In this document: one piece after another, positions 48,884-58,111 of the stretch | Layout of the letters: each line of letters begins with the position of its first letter | Position numbering within the stretch: the first letter of the stretch is position 1 | Assembly: GCF_019711565.1 (NCBI RefSeq) | Contig: NZ_JAIGNN010000002.1 | Span: forward strand, 682,001-746,000 | Source of the DNA: Qipengyuania proteolytica | GTDB taxonomy: Bacteria > Pseudomonadota > Alphaproteobacteria > Sphingomonadales > Sphingomonadaceae | Length of the DNA stretch: 64,000 nt | Reading direction: 5' to 3' | Translations under genes and position numbers: made by a program | Notes under the pieces: generated by a model | What the model saw: only the letters and a program-made list of their open reading frames with translations | What the model was told of the DNA's origin: nothing | The model's database searches: none

Positions 48884-49858
48884 TTGGCGGTCTACACGCA
48901 TCTCGGCGCGGAGGCTCTGGCGGAGCTGATCGCGGCCTATGACGTGGGTGAACTCGTCTCGGCCAAGGGCATTGCCGAGGGCGTCTCCAATTCGAACTGG
49001 CTGGTGGAGACGACCGGCAGCGATGGCGCGGGCGCGCGCTTCATCCTGACGATGTACGAATACCGGATCGATATCGGCCAGCTGCCCTTTTATCTCGGCC
49101 TGCTCGATCACCTTTCGGCCAAGGGGTGCCCGGTCCCGCGCACGATCCACGACCGGGACGGCGCAGCCTATCGCATGGTCGGCGACAAGGCCGTCGCCCT
49201 GATCGAATTCCTCCCGGGCGTCTCTGTCGATGTCCCGACCGCCGGGCAGGCGCAGGCGGTCGGCGCGGCGCTGGCGCAGCTGCATGGTGCCGTTAGCGAT
49301 TTCCCGCAGTCGGGCGCCCAGACGATGGGCATCGCCGAATGGGACCGCCTGATCGCCGAATGCGGCGCAGAACGGCTGGCGGCCATCGACCCGCAGCTGC
49401 CCCAGATCGCGTTCGGGGAACTCGCGTTCCTTTCGGGCGCGTGGCCCGGCGAATTGGCGAGGGGCGTGGTCCATTGCGACCTCTTTCCCGACAACGTCCT
49501 GATGCTCGGCGATCGGGTATCGGGCCTGATCGACTTCTATTTCGCAGCCGAGGACTTCTTCGCCTACGATCTCGCGGTGACCCACGCGGCGTGGTGCTTC
49601 AGCCCCGGTGGACGCACCTTTCGCGAAGATATCAGCGATGCGCTGCTCGCGGGATACGCTTCGGGCCGAGCACTGAGCCCGGCCGAACGGGCCGTCCTGC
49701 CCGTGCTCGCGCGCGGGGCCTGCATGCGCTTCGTGTCTTCGCGCGCCTATGACTGGGTGTTCACCCCGGCCGATGCACTGGTCGTCCGCAAGGACCCGAT
49801 GGATTTCGTCCGCCGCTTGCAATTCTACCGCGCGAATGGCGAAGGGCTGTTCGCATGA
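48884..49858 (+). CDS. thrB: Homoserine kinase, APH-fold type (ThrB2)
   Basis: Phosphorylates homoserine for threonine synthesis. 324 residues of the aminoglycoside-phosphotransferase fold rather than the GHMP fold of E. coli ThrB. Catalytic loop [11 protein letters not shown] and metal loop GLIDFYFA are intact. TTG start directly after the ispH stop. The stop overlaps rnhA (ATGA). The ispH-thrB-rnhA order is common in alphaproteobacteria. Confidence 0.93.
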   Translation: MAVYTHLGAEALAELIAAYDVGELVSAKGIAEGVSNSNWLVETTGSDGAGARFILTMYEYRIDIGQLPFYLGLLDHLSAKGCPVPRTIHDRDGAAYRMVGDKAVALIEFLPGVSVDVPTAGQAQAVGAALAQLHGAVSDFPQSGAQTMGIAEWDRLIAECGAERLAAIDPQLPQIAFGELAFLSGAWPGELARGVVHCDLFPDNVLMLGDRVSGLIDFYFAAEDFFAYDLAVTHAAWCFSPGGRTFREDISDALLAGYASGRALSPAERAVLPVLARGACMRFVSSRAYDWVFTPADALVVRKDPMDFVRRLQFYRANGEGLFA

Positions 49859-50301
49859 AGAAGGTCGAACTGTTCACCGATGGCGCCTGCAAGGGCAACC
49901 CCGGTCCCGGCGGCTGGGGCGCGCTGCTCCGGATGGGGCGGCACGAGAAGGAAATGTCCGGTGGCGAACCCGAGACGACGAACAATCGCATGGAAATGAC
50001 GGCGGCGATCCGTGGCCTTTCTGCGCTGATCGAACCCTGCGAGGTCGAGCTCTATACCGACAGCAAGTACCTGGTCGACGGGATCACCAAGTGGGTCCAC
50101 GGCTGGAAGAAGAACGGCTGGGTCAACGCCAGCAAGAAGCCGGTCCGCAATGCCGAATTGTGGCACGATCTGATCGAACTGACCGCGCGCCACCAGGTAT
50201 CCTGGAACTGGGTGAAGGGCCACAACGGCCACATCGAGAACGAGCGGGTGGACAGGCTGGCCAGCGACGCTGCCGATCGCATCGCCGCCGGCTCAGCCTA
50301 G
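49855..50301 (+). CDS. rnhA: Ribonuclease HI
   Basis: Degrades RNA in RNA-DNA hybrids. 148 residues, standard. Catalytic residues D9 ([15 protein letters not shown]), E47 (NNRMEMTA) and D69 (LYTDSKYL), with the C-terminal [18 protein letters not shown] start overlaps the thrB stop by four bases. Confidence 0.97.
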   Translation: MKKVELFTDGACKGNPGPGGWGALLRMGRHEKEMSGGEPETTNNRMEMTAAIRGLSALIEPCEVELYTDSKYLVDGITKWVHGWKKNGWVNASKKPVRNAELWHDLIELTARHQVSWNWVKGHNGHIENERVDRLASDAADRIAAGSA

Positions 50302-50307
50302 GTACGG

Positions 50308-50484
50308 TCAGCTTTCGTCGACGGTTTCTGCGCCCGGGCCGTTCTTCTTGATCGATTCGATCGCCTTCTTGGCGCTGGCCTTGGAGCTGTAGCCCTCGGT
50401 CCAGAACATCGTTTCCGAGTTGTACATGAAGTAGGCGACGTATTCGCCCTTCTTGTTCTGCTTGATCTTGAAATGATGCGCCAT
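50308..50484 (-). CDS. YegP-like small protein (DUF1508)
   Basis: 58 residues, a single DUF1508 unit: FKIKQNKKGEYVAYFMYNSE and then TEGYSSKASAKKAIESIKKN. Proteins of this family are small, cytoplasmic and of unclear role. ATG at MAHHFK is chosen because AAGGGAGA lies at the right distance; an upstream GTG/ATG would add 14 unrelated residues. It ends six bases from the rnhA stop, tail to tail. Confidence 0.88.
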   Translation of the reverse strand: MAHHFKIKQNKKGEYVAYFMYNSETMFWTEGYSSKASAKKAIESIKKNGPGAETVDES

Positions 50485-50551
50485 CGATCGCGTCTCCCTT
50501 CTTGAAATCTCGAAACAACCCGGCACACCCTAACAAATGATGCAGGCTTGG

Positions 50552-51649
50552 CTAGTCGAAGCGGGCCGGTGAATAATGCTCGGCATCGAGATCGCGCGTC
50601 ATGCCGTCAAGCGGAGCAGCTGTAAAAACTTGTGCGGCCAGCCGCGCCGCTGCGGGGGAAGTCTGGATGCCGAAGCCCCCCTGCCCGGCGAACCAGCCGA
50701 ATCCTTCGACGCCGGTATCCCAGCCATAGACCGGTCGTCGGTCGGGCGCGAAGCTGCGCAGCCCCGCCCATTTGCGCTCGACGGCCAGCACCCGCCAATC
50801 GACGACCTGTTCGAAGCGGTCGATAGCCTCGGCGATGGCCAGTTCCTCGGGCACGGCGTCGCAGGGCGCGCTCGGCACCTCGTCATGCGGGCTGAGCCAC
50901 ACTCGGCCGGATTCGGGCTTGAAGTAGAAGGCCCCGCCGATGTCGAGCACGAGCGGGAGGTCGCGCGGCGCCTCCGGTTCGACCCGCAGTTGCACGACCG
51001 TGCGGCGCAGGGGCGTGATGCCGAGCGGCCTGGCGCCCGCGGCTTGCGCCAGCTGATCCGCCCACGCGCCTGCCGCATTGACGAGGGCGGTTGCGGCAAC
51101 GCGGTCCCCGCGCTCGCTATCGATTTGCCAGGCATCGTCCGTGCGTTCGGCGCGGACGACGCGAAAACGGCACTGCAATTCGGCGCCGCCGCGCTTGGCC
51201 ATCGCCAGATAGTGTTGATGCAGCGCCGCGACGTCGATATCCGCACAGGCCGGCTCCCAGATGGCACCCGTCCATCCCGGCTGCAGGCCCGGCAGGTGAG
51301 CTTCCAGCCCCGCTCGACCGAGACGCTCGATGGTCACACCCGTCCCGCCGAAAGTCCCGACGAAATCGTCGAGTTGCGCCGCCTGCTCGTCCCGCCCGAT
51401 ATAAAGGGCACCGCGACCGGTCAGGAAACCGCCGTCCCGCAGGTACGGGCCGGACGCCAGCGTCAGCGGAACGATCCCCGGCCCGCCATAGCATTCTTCC
51501 CAGAACGCCGCCGAGCGTCCGGTGGCATGGTAGCCCGGACGGTCCTCCGCCTCCAGCAGGACAACCCGAGCACCCGTCGCCGCGAGTTCCGCAGCGAGGC
51601 TGGCCCCGGCGATCCCGGCACCGACGATGGCGAAATCGAACGTGGTCAC
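50552..51649 (-). CDS. FAD-dependent oxidoreductase, D-amino-acid/glycine oxidase type
   Basis: 365 residues of the DAO family. N-terminal dinucleotide-binding motif VGAGIAGASLAAELA followed by the acidic LLEAEDRPG; C-terminal GWDTGVEGFGWFAGQGGFGIQTSP closes the FAD site. Substrate unknown: D-amino acid, glycine or a 2-hydroxyacid are possible. GTG start in a GTGA overlap with the hydrolase gene. Confidence 0.87.
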   Translation of the reverse strand: MTTFDFAIVGAGIAGASLAAELAATGARVVLLEAEDRPGYHATGRSAAFWEECYGGPGIVPLTLASGPYLRDGGFLTGRGALYIGRDEQAAQLDDFVGTFGGTGVTIERLGRAGLEAHLPGLQPGWTGAIWEPACADIDVAALHQHYLAMAKRGGAELQCRFRVVRAERTDDAWQIDSERGDRVAATALVNAAGAWADQLAQAAGARPLGITPLRRTVVQLRVEPEAPRDLPLVLDIGGAFYFKPESGRVWLSPHDEVPSAPCDAVPEELAIAEAIDRFEQVVDWRVLAVERKWAGLRSFAPDRRPVYGWDTGVEGFGWFAGQGGFGIQTSPAAARLAAQVFTAAPLDGMTRDLDAEHYSPARFD

Positions 51650-52608
51650 GGCTGCGGCGGGGCGACCCGGTCCAGGAATTCCGCGATTCCGGCCATCGCA
51701 CGATCGCGCACCGCATCCACCTCGCGCAGGATCTCGTGATGGGCTTCCTTGCCGAAGGCGAGCAGCTCGCCATTGGGCAGGCGTTCGGACGCGCGCACCG
51801 CGGCCTCATGGCTGACAAGCTTGTCGTTCGCGGTCGAGACGATCAGTACCGGCACATCGACCGCCTCCATGGCTCCCCTGGCTTCCAGCACACGGGTCGA
51901 GGCATAGGCGCGCTCGACCCAGCCCCAGCTGCCCGGGCCCATGACCAGCTCGGGACGCTTTTCCCGCCACCACAGCTCGTCGGCATAGCGCTCGCCATCA
52001 TGGCTCAGCAGGTCGCGCCGGCGCGCCGGGATTTCGCCCGGCTTCTCGCTCCATTTCCACGCCGGTCGTGCAGGCTTGCCCACCATGGTCATAACCTTTG
52101 CGACACCCTGCAGGAGTGCGAGCGGCAGCGGCGGGCCGGACATGCCCAGCATCGGCGCGCTCAGCACGACCGCGTCCGGATCGACCGCCTTTTCCACCAG
52201 CGCCCGCATGACGATATGCCCGCCCATCGAATGGCCGGAGAGCACGTGCGGGCCCGGCGTATTCGCCTTCCACTCCTGCCAGAGCTCGGCAAGGTCGCCC
52301 ACCCATTGCCCGAAATCGTCGATATGGCCGGTCACGGCATCGTCACCGAAGCGGCCCGAGCCGGCCTGTCCGCGCCAGTCCGCAGCCGTGACCCGCCAGC
52401 CGGCGCGGTGCCACTCCTCGAGCGTTTCGAAATATTTCTCGTAGAAATCCCCACGCCCAGGAAAGAACAGGATCGAACCGCGCGGGGTTGCAGCGGCGGG
52501 CCAGTCGATCCGGCGCAGCACGTGTCCGTCGCCGGCCGTCCATGTGGTTTCGGTGGCGGCTGGCGGGATCGCGCGGCGATCGATCGAAGGAATGACGGGC
52601 TGGTCCAA
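51646..52608 (-). CDS. Alpha/beta hydrolase, lysophospholipase/monoacylglycerol-lipase type
   Basis: 320 residues. The strand-turn GSILFFPGRGDFYEKY, ADWRGQAGSG, nucleophile elbow SGHSMGG (S127) and the late histidine in GKEAHHEILRE match the PldB/serine aminopeptidase S33 group. No signal peptide. TTG start after a short leaderless-looking region. The stop overlaps the FAD oxidoreductase gene. Divergent from cpaA over 83 bp. Confidence 0.87.
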   Translation of the reverse strand: MDQPVIPSIDRRAIPPAATETTWTAGDGHVLRRIDWPAAATPRGSILFFPGRGDFYEKYFETLEEWHRAGWRVTAADWRGQAGSGRFGDDAVTGHIDDFGQWVGDLAELWQEWKANTPGPHVLSGHSMGGHIVMRALVEKAVDPDAVVLSAPMLGMSGPPLPLALLQGVAKVMTMVGKPARPAWKWSEKPGEIPARRRDLLSHDGERYADELWWREKRPELVMGPGSWGWVERAYASTRVLEARGAMEAVDVPVLIVSTANDKLVSHEAAVRASERLPNGELLAFGKEAHHEILREVDAVRDRAMAGIAEFLDRVAPPQP

Positions 52609-52691
52609 GGCTAGCTGCGCTCCGCTATGGTTACTGTTTGGTAAGCCATGGTCTGTAGACCGCCCCCTCGAAAGGAATTGTCGGGGGCATC

Positions 52692-53183
52692 ATGGCCGGT
52701 ATCGAATTCACCTACGTATTGCTCGGCGCCTTGGCAATTGCGCTGGTCGTGGCGGCGTTCACCGACTTGAGGAGCCGCCAGATCGGCAACCGCCTCAACG
52801 CGGGCATCGCGCTGGCCGCCCCGCTGTGGTGGTGGGCCAGCGGTGTCTCGCTCTGGCCCGGCGTCGTCTGGCAGGTGGGCTTCGCTGCGCTGGTCTTCGC
52901 GATCTGCTGCGTCCTGTTCGCGATCCGCCAGATGGGCGGCGGCGACGTCAAGCTGCTCACCGCGCTCGCGCTGTGGATCCCGCCGCTGCCGTTTCTCAAG
53001 CTCGTGGTGATCATGGCCATCGTCGGCGGCGTGCTGACGGTCCTCTTCGGCGCCGCGCACATCATTCGCCGCCGCAAGGACCGGATCGCCATTCCCTACG
53101 GCGTCGCGATCGCCATCGCGGCGCTCTGGGTGCTCGGCACCGAACCGCTCGGCCAGATGCCTGCCGTTTCGGGAATGCTTTGA
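52692..53183 (+). CDS. cpaA: Tad prepilin peptidase CpaA/TadV
   Basis: A24 aspartic prepilin peptidase that cleaves Flp-type prepilins in the inner membrane. 163 residues, about five membrane segments. The two catalytic aspartates are D25 (AAFTDLRSRQIGN) and D86 in GGGDVK (82-87). No N-methylation domain, as usual for TadV. First gene of the tad group; cpaB follows after 93 bp. Confidence 0.93.
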   Translation: MAGIEFTYVLLGALAIALVVAAFTDLRSRQIGNRLNAGIALAAPLWWWASGVSLWPGVVWQVGFAALVFAICCVLFAIRQMGGGDVKLLTALALWIPPLPFLKLVVIMAIVGGVLTVLFGAAHIIRRRKDRIAIPYGVAIAIAALWVLGTEPLGQMPAVSGML

Positions 53184-53189
53184 AAACCC

Positions 53190-53248
53190 GATTTTAACCA
53201 ATTCGGCCTTATGCCGTGAAACCATACTTGCCCGCACAAGGATTTTAA
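53190..53248 (+). repeat. Direct repeat GATTTTAA in the cpaA-cpaB spacer
   Basis: GATTTTAA occurs at 53190-53197 and 53241-53248, 51 bp apart, in the 93-bp spacer upstream of cpaB. Each contains a TTAA half of the CtrA consensus, but no full TTAA-N7-TTAA box is present. Confidence 0.45.
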
Positions 53249-53276
53249 GCGGGCCATACTAGGGGGCTAGACAGCC

Positions 53277-54425
53277 ATGGACAGGAAGAAGCTGGTTCTG
53301 CTGGTGGGTGCACTGATCGTCGCGATCGGCACGGCACTGGTTGCTCGGAGCATGTTTGCAGGTGCATCGGCACCGCAGGCCGAAGCTGCGCAGGTCGAAC
53401 CGCAGGGACCCAAGGTTCTCGTCGCGCAGCGTGCGCTGCCGGTGGGTACGATCATTACCGCAGACGCCATCAACTTCCAGTTGTGGCCGGAAGAACTGGT
53501 GCAGGACGCCTACTTCCTCGACGGCGAAGCGGACATGTCCAAGCTGATCGGCACCGTGGTGCGGCATCCGATCACGGCCGGCGAACCGGTGACCCAGGGC
53601 TCGCTCGTCGCGCCCGGCGATCGCGGCTTCCTCGCTGCCGCCCTTACACCTGGCATGCGTGCGATCACCGTTCCGGTCTCGGCCCAGTCCGGCGTCGCGG
53701 GCTTCGTCTTCCCGGGCGACCGTGTCGACATGGTGCTGACCCAGACCATCAGCGGCGAAGGCAGCAGCCTGAAGACGTCGGAAACCATCCTGCGTAACCT
53801 TCGCGTGCTGGCCACCGACCAGTCGACCGTGTCGGAAACTGCCGAGGACGGCTCGACCGTCGTGAAGCCCTTCCGCGCCGTGACGCTCGAGGTGACCCCG
53901 GTCATCGCCGAGAAGATCGCCGTCGCCCAGACCATCGGCACGCTCAGCCTCTCGCTGCGTTCGCTGGCCGACAACCAGAGCGAACTGGAACGCGCCATCG
54001 CATCTGGTGACGTGTCCATCCCGGACAATGCGACGCCCGAAGAAGAAGAGAAGCTGCTGCGCGAAGCCATGGCCCGTCCCGACGATTCGAAGGGGAGCTT
54101 CGTGACCGGTGGCGATGTGTCGCGCTTCCAGCGCCGGACGGTTCCGCCCCAGGGTGGCGGCGGTGGCGGTGACCGCGCTCAGGTTTCGCCGGCCGACATC
54201 TTCGGCGGCCGCACGGTCCAGCACAAGGGCCCGACCGTCAGCGTCACCCGCGGCAAGCAGACCGAAACCGTCGCGATCGGTCCGAACGGCAGCGCCGTTG
54301 CGCCCGCCACGCGTGAACCGTCGATTTTCGAACAGATGATGTCCGCAGCCGTGAAGGCCCAGGCCCAGGGGATGGACGACGCTTCGCGCACCGTTCCCGC
54401 GGCCGGTGCAACGGTGGTCCGGTGA
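53277..54425 (+). CDS. cpaB: Flp pilus assembly protein CpaB/RcpC
   Basis: 382 residues. One N-terminal membrane helix (about 5-25), a SAF domain (KVLVAQRALPVGTIITADAI) and the RcpC/CpaB domain (about 115-220 with FVFPGDRVDMVLTQ). A low-complexity Gly/Pro linker and a conserved tail follow. Periplasmic part of the Tad secretion apparatus, thought to modulate the secretin. The stop overlaps a possible GTG start of cpaC. Confidence 0.93.
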   Translation: MDRKKLVLLVGALIVAIGTALVARSMFAGASAPQAEAAQVEPQGPKVLVAQRALPVGTIITADAINFQLWPEELVQDAYFLDGEADMSKLIGTVVRHPITAGEPVTQGSLVAPGDRGFLAAALTPGMRAITVPVSAQSGVAGFVFPGDRVDMVLTQTISGEGSSLKTSETILRNLRVLATDQSTVSETAEDGSTVVKPFRAVTLEVTPVIAEKIAVAQTIGTLSLSLRSLADNQSELERAIASGDVSIPDNATPEEEEKLLREAMARPDDSKGSFVTGGDVSRFQRRTVPPQGGGGGGDRAQVSPADIFGGRTVQHKGPTVSVTRGKQTETVAIGPNGSAVAPATREPSIFEQMMSAAVKAQAQGMDDASRTVPAAGATVVR

Positions 54426-54466
54426 TCAGCTCAGTCAAGACAGGAAGCCATTCAGGGGGCAATTCC

Positions 54467-56083
54467 ATGAAACGTCGTCTTTCCACCAAGATGCTGCTCG
54501 CCAGCCTGGCGCTCGCGCCACTGGCCAGCATCCCGGCCAACGTCGCCACCGCCCAGTCGGTTGCCCGTCCGAGTTCGGAAATCGTCCTCTCGATCGGTCG
54601 CGGTGAACTCGTCACCGTCCCGGGCGCCATGGCGAACGTCTTCGTCGCCGACGAAAAGATCGCCGACGTCCAGGTCAAGTCGACCCGCCAGCTGTATGTC
54701 TTCGGCAAGTCGGGCGGCGAGACCACGGTCTATGCCAGCAACTCCGCAGGCGACATCGTCTGGTCGGCCAACATCCGGGTCGGATCGAACATCGGCAGTA
54801 TCGACCAGATGCTGACGCTGGCGATGCCGGAAGCGAAGGTAAACGTGGCCACCATGGGCACCAATACCGTGTTGCTCACTGGCACTGTCGGCTCGCCGGA
54901 GGATGCTTCGGAAGCGCAGCGCCTCGTCGAGGCCTTCGTCGGCGAAGGCACCAACGTGATCAGCCGCCTGCGCATGGCTACGCCGTTGCAGGTCAATCTG
55001 CAGGTCCGCTTCGCCGAGGTCAGCCGTACGCTGGTGCGCGACATCAGCGCCAACCTGACGACCCGCGACTCTTCGAACGGCTTCGTGATGGGCGCATTCC
55101 GCGGCAATCCCGGGAATATCGTCGGCGACGATCCGTCCAGCGCGATCGTCCCGCTCGATCCGTGCGACGTGTTCCGCATTTCCTGTACGAGCCAGCTGCG
55201 TCCGTACGACATCATCAACCAGCGCTTCGTGACGACCGAAACCCGGTTCGAACCGGCCGCGCCGACGAACAACACATTGCTCAACGCAGGTGGACGCCTG
55301 CTCGGCCTGGACCTCCTGGCGACGCTCGATCTCGGCGAACGGATCGGCCTCGTCACGACGATCTCGGAACCGAACCTGACCGCGCTTTCGGGCGAAACCG
55401 CCGAGTTTCTCGCCGGTGGCGAATTCCCGATCCCGCAGAGCCAGGGCCTCGGCACGACCTCGGTCGAGTACAAGAACTACGGCGTCAGCCTGACCTACAC
55501 GCCGACCGTGCTGTCCAACGGCCGGATTTCGATCCGCGTCCGCCCGGAAGTTTCCGAACTGACGAGCCGCGGCGCCGTGACGCTCAACGGTTTCTCGGTC
55601 CCGGCCCTCACCACGCGCCGCGCCGAAACGACCGTGGAACTCGGCTCCGGCCAGAGCTTCATGATCGCCGGCCTGATGCAGAACAGCTCGCAGAACTCGC
55701 TCGAGAAGACCCCCGGTCTGGGTGACGTTCCCATCCTCGGCAACCTCTTCCGCTCGAAGAGCTACCAGAAGGGTGAGACCGAACTCGTGATCATCGTGAC
55801 GCCGTATCTGGTGAAGCCGGTGAACGCGAGCGACATCGTCCTACCGACCGATGGCTTCCGGGCTCCGAACGAAATCCAGAGCATCGTTGGCTACATGGAG
55901 AACAACGGCCAGAGCGGCGAGCGTCGTCCGGTCCCGACCATGCAGGACAGCACCCAGCCGGCCACGCCCGGCATCTCGCAGGCCGCACCGGCCGGTGGCG
56001 AAGCGACCGCCAGCCGCGGCCCCGCCAATCCGCGCCGCGCAGAAGCCGACGTCGATGCCAAGCCCGGCTTCAGCTTCGAGTGA
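54467..56083 (+). CDS. cpaC: Tad secretin CpaC/RcpA
   Basis: Outer-membrane secretin through which the pilus passes. 538 residues. Signal peptide 1-29, N-terminal pilus-formation domain (IVLSIGRGELVTVPGAMANVF), a BON-like region and the secretin domain with EFLAGGEFPIPQ and the late VPILGNLFRS and TELVIIVTPYLV. ATG at MKRRL is chosen for its signal peptide; GTG at 54422 overlapping the cpaB stop is in frame. Confidence 0.94.
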   Translation: MKRRLSTKMLLASLALAPLASIPANVATAQSVARPSSEIVLSIGRGELVTVPGAMANVFVADEKIADVQVKSTRQLYVFGKSGGETTVYASNSAGDIVWSANIRVGSNIGSIDQMLTLAMPEAKVNVATMGTNTVLLTGTVGSPEDASEAQRLVEAFVGEGTNVISRLRMATPLQVNLQVRFAEVSRTLVRDISANLTTRDSSNGFVMGAFRGNPGNIVGDDPSSAIVPLDPCDVFRISCTSQLRPYDIINQRFVTTETRFEPAAPTNNTLLNAGGRLLGLDLLATLDLGERIGLVTTISEPNLTALSGETAEFLAGGEFPIPQSQGLGTTSVEYKNYGVSLTYTPTVLSNGRISIRVRPEVSELTSRGAVTLNGFSVPALTTRRAETTVELGSGQSFMIAGLMQNSSQNSLEKTPGLGDVPILGNLFRSKSYQKGETELVIIVTPYLVKPVNASDIVLPTDGFRAPNEIQSIVGYMENNGQSGERRPVPTMQDSTQPATPGISQAAPAGGEATASRGPANPRRAEADVDAKPGFSFE

Positions 56084-56097
56084 AAAGGAACATAGCG

Positions 56098-56748
56098 ATG
56101 CGTAACGAACTTACCCGCAAGTCGGCCGCCGCCCTGGCCCTTTCGCTCTCGCTGGCGCTCGGTGCCTGCGGCGGGATGGCCGACAACCCCTCGCTCTATT
56201 CGACCAAGCAGCCGGTCGTCGAGCGGACCCACTACACGCTCGACGTGAACACCAGCGGCGACAGCCTTCCGGTTAGCGAACAGCAGCGCCTGCTCGGCTG
56301 GTTCGAGTCGATGGAACTGCGCTATGGCGACCGTGTCTCGGTCGACGATGCCACCGCCAGCGCCGGGGTACGCGACGCCGTCGCCAAGCTTGCCGGCCGC
56401 TACGGCCTGCTGCTCGCCAACGGCGCGCCGCCGACCGAAGGCTATGTCACACCGGGCCAGGCCCGCGTGGTCATCTCGCGCACCGTCGCGAGTGTGCCGG
56501 GCTGCCCCGATTGGTCGGCCAAGAGCGACATCAACTACGGAAATGCCACCTACCCCAACTACGGTTGCGCGGTGAACTCGAACATGGCGGCGATGGTCGC
56601 CAATCCCGAGGACCTCGTGAGCGGCCAGCAGGGTACCGGCGAGACCGTGATCCTCAGTTCGAACAAGGCCATCGACAGCTATCGCGACCAGGAACCGACT
56701 GGTGCCGGCGGCCTGCGCGAAGTCAGCAGCACCGAAGGAGGCAATTGA
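56098..56748 (+). CDS. cpaD: Tad pilus assembly lipoprotein CpaD
   Basis: 216 residues, lipoprotein signal with lipobox LALGAC. The central region CPDWSAKSDINYGNATYPNYGCAVNSNMAAMVANPEDL is the CpaD hallmark; it contains a cysteine pair that may form a disulfide. Localises the secretin to the outer membrane by analogy with the family. AAGGAA precedes the chosen ATG; a GTG six codons earlier is possible. Confidence 0.92.
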   Translation: MRNELTRKSAAALALSLSLALGACGGMADNPSLYSTKQPVVERTHYTLDVNTSGDSLPVSEQQRLLGWFESMELRYGDRVSVDDATASAGVRDAVAKLAGRYGLLLANGAPPTEGYVTPGQARVVISRTVASVPGCPDWSAKSDINYGNATYPNYGCAVNSNMAAMVANPEDLVSGQQGTGETVILSSNKAIDSYRDQEPTGAGGLREVSSTEGGN

Positions 56749-56751
56749 GCC

Positions 56752-58041
56752 ATGAGCGCTTCACTCAAATCCGCCATGCCCGGCAACAGGGACGCCTTCG
56801 CGGCATTCCTGTGCGACGAGGCCGCGCTCGACGTCCTCCGGCCGGTGGTCATCGAACTCGGCTGGCAGCCCGAAAAGTGCAACAAGGGCGGCTTGCGTAA
56901 CGCCATCCAGGCGCTTTCGGTCTCGGCGAGCCCGAACATCCTGATGGTCGACCTGTCGGAAAGTGGCGACCCGCTGAGCGACATCAACGCCTTGGCAGAG
57001 GTTTGCGAGCCCGGCACGGTCGTCATCGCGATCGGCCAGGTCAACGACGTGCGCCTCTATCGCGACCTCCTCGCGAGCGGCATCCACGACTATCTGCTCA
57101 AACCGCTCACCGCGAGCGTGCTGCGCGATTCGCTCAATCAGGCGCAGGCGGTCTTCGCCGCTCCGCGCCTGAGCGACGAGGAAATGGCCAAGCGCCACGT
57201 CTCGACCGCCGTCATCGGCACCCGCGGCGGCGTCGGTGCGTCGACGCTCGCCACTTCGCTCGCATGGACGTTCGCGACCGATCGCAACATGTCGACCGCG
57301 CTGCTCGATCTCGACGTGCATTTCGGGACCGGTGCGCTCGCGCTCGATCTCGAACCCGGCCGCGGCCTGACCGACGCGATCGATAATCCGAGCCGCATCG
57401 ACGGCCTGTTCATCGAACGCGCCATGATCCGTGCGAACGACAATCTCGCGATCCTGTCAGCCGAGGCGCCGATCAACCAGCCGCTGATGACCGACGGTTC
57501 GGCCTTCATGCAGTTGCAGGACGAGTTCCGTCACGCGTTCGAGATGACGGTCGTCGACATGCCGCGCAACATGATGATCAACTTCCCGCACCTGCTCAAC
57601 GAGGTGAACGTGGTGGTGCTCGCGACCGAAATGTCGCTGGCCTCCGCCCGGGATTCGATCCGCATCCTCTCCTGGCTGAAGACCAACGCGCCGCACGCGA
57701 CGCCGCTGATCGTGGCCAACAAGGTGCAGCCGGGCGCGGCCGAGATCAGCAAGGCCGACTTCGAAGCCTCGATCGAACGCTCGATCGATGTCCAAATCCC
57801 CTTCGACCAGAAGGCGGCGGCCACTGCGGCCAAGCTGGGCAAGACCTTCGTCGACGCCAACGCCTCTTCCAAGGCGGCGGCTGCGATGAAGCAGGTCGCC
57901 TCGCGCATCATCGGCATCGGCCATGACGGCGAGGAAGATACGGCCCCGGCCGGCGGCAAGAAATCGCTGCTCGGCGGCCTCGACCTGAAGGGCCTGCTGC
58001 CGAAGAAGAAAGACGCCGCCGTCGAAGCGATGGCGGAATAA
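56752..58041 (+). CDS. cpaE: Tad pilus localisation ATPase CpaE/TadZ
   Basis: 429 residues. N-terminal receiver-like domain (about 15-135, ending DYLLKPLT) without the usual phospho-acceptor context, and a MinD/ParA-like ATPase domain with the deviant Walker A GTRGGVGASTLATSLA, which lacks the final P-loop lysine as is usual in TadZ. The acidic and Lys-rich tail is variable. Places the Tad machine at the pole. cpaF, expected next, is missing. Confidence 0.92.
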   Translation: MSASLKSAMPGNRDAFAAFLCDEAALDVLRPVVIELGWQPEKCNKGGLRNAIQALSVSASPNILMVDLSESGDPLSDINALAEVCEPGTVVIAIGQVNDVRLYRDLLASGIHDYLLKPLTASVLRDSLNQAQAVFAAPRLSDEEMAKRHVSTAVIGTRGGVGASTLATSLAWTFATDRNMSTALLDLDVHFGTGALALDLEPGRGLTDAIDNPSRIDGLFIERAMIRANDNLAILSAEAPINQPLMTDGSAFMQLQDEFRHAFEMTVVDMPRNMMINFPHLLNEVNVVVLATEMSLASARDSIRILSWLKTNAPHATPLIVANKVQPGAAEISKADFEASIERSIDVQIPFDQKAAATAAKLGKTFVDANASSKAAAAMKQVASRIIGIGHDGEEDTAPAGGKKSLLGGLDLKGLLPKKKDAAVEAMAE

Positions 58042-58050
58042 GCCCTGCGC

Positions 58051-58076
58051 GGACCGCGCGCGACGTCGCGCGGTCC
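58051..58076. promoter_or_regulatory. Perfect hairpin between cpaE and tadB
   Basis: GGACCGCGCG and CGCGCGGTCC form a perfect 10-bp stem around a 6-nt loop CGACGT, ten bases after the cpaE stop. No T-run follows. It sits where cpaF usually lies and may end or protect the upstream mRNA. Confidence 0.65.
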
Positions 58077-58111
58077 GGTCGGGACAAGTTTGAGAGGGAC
58101 GGAGTCAGCGG

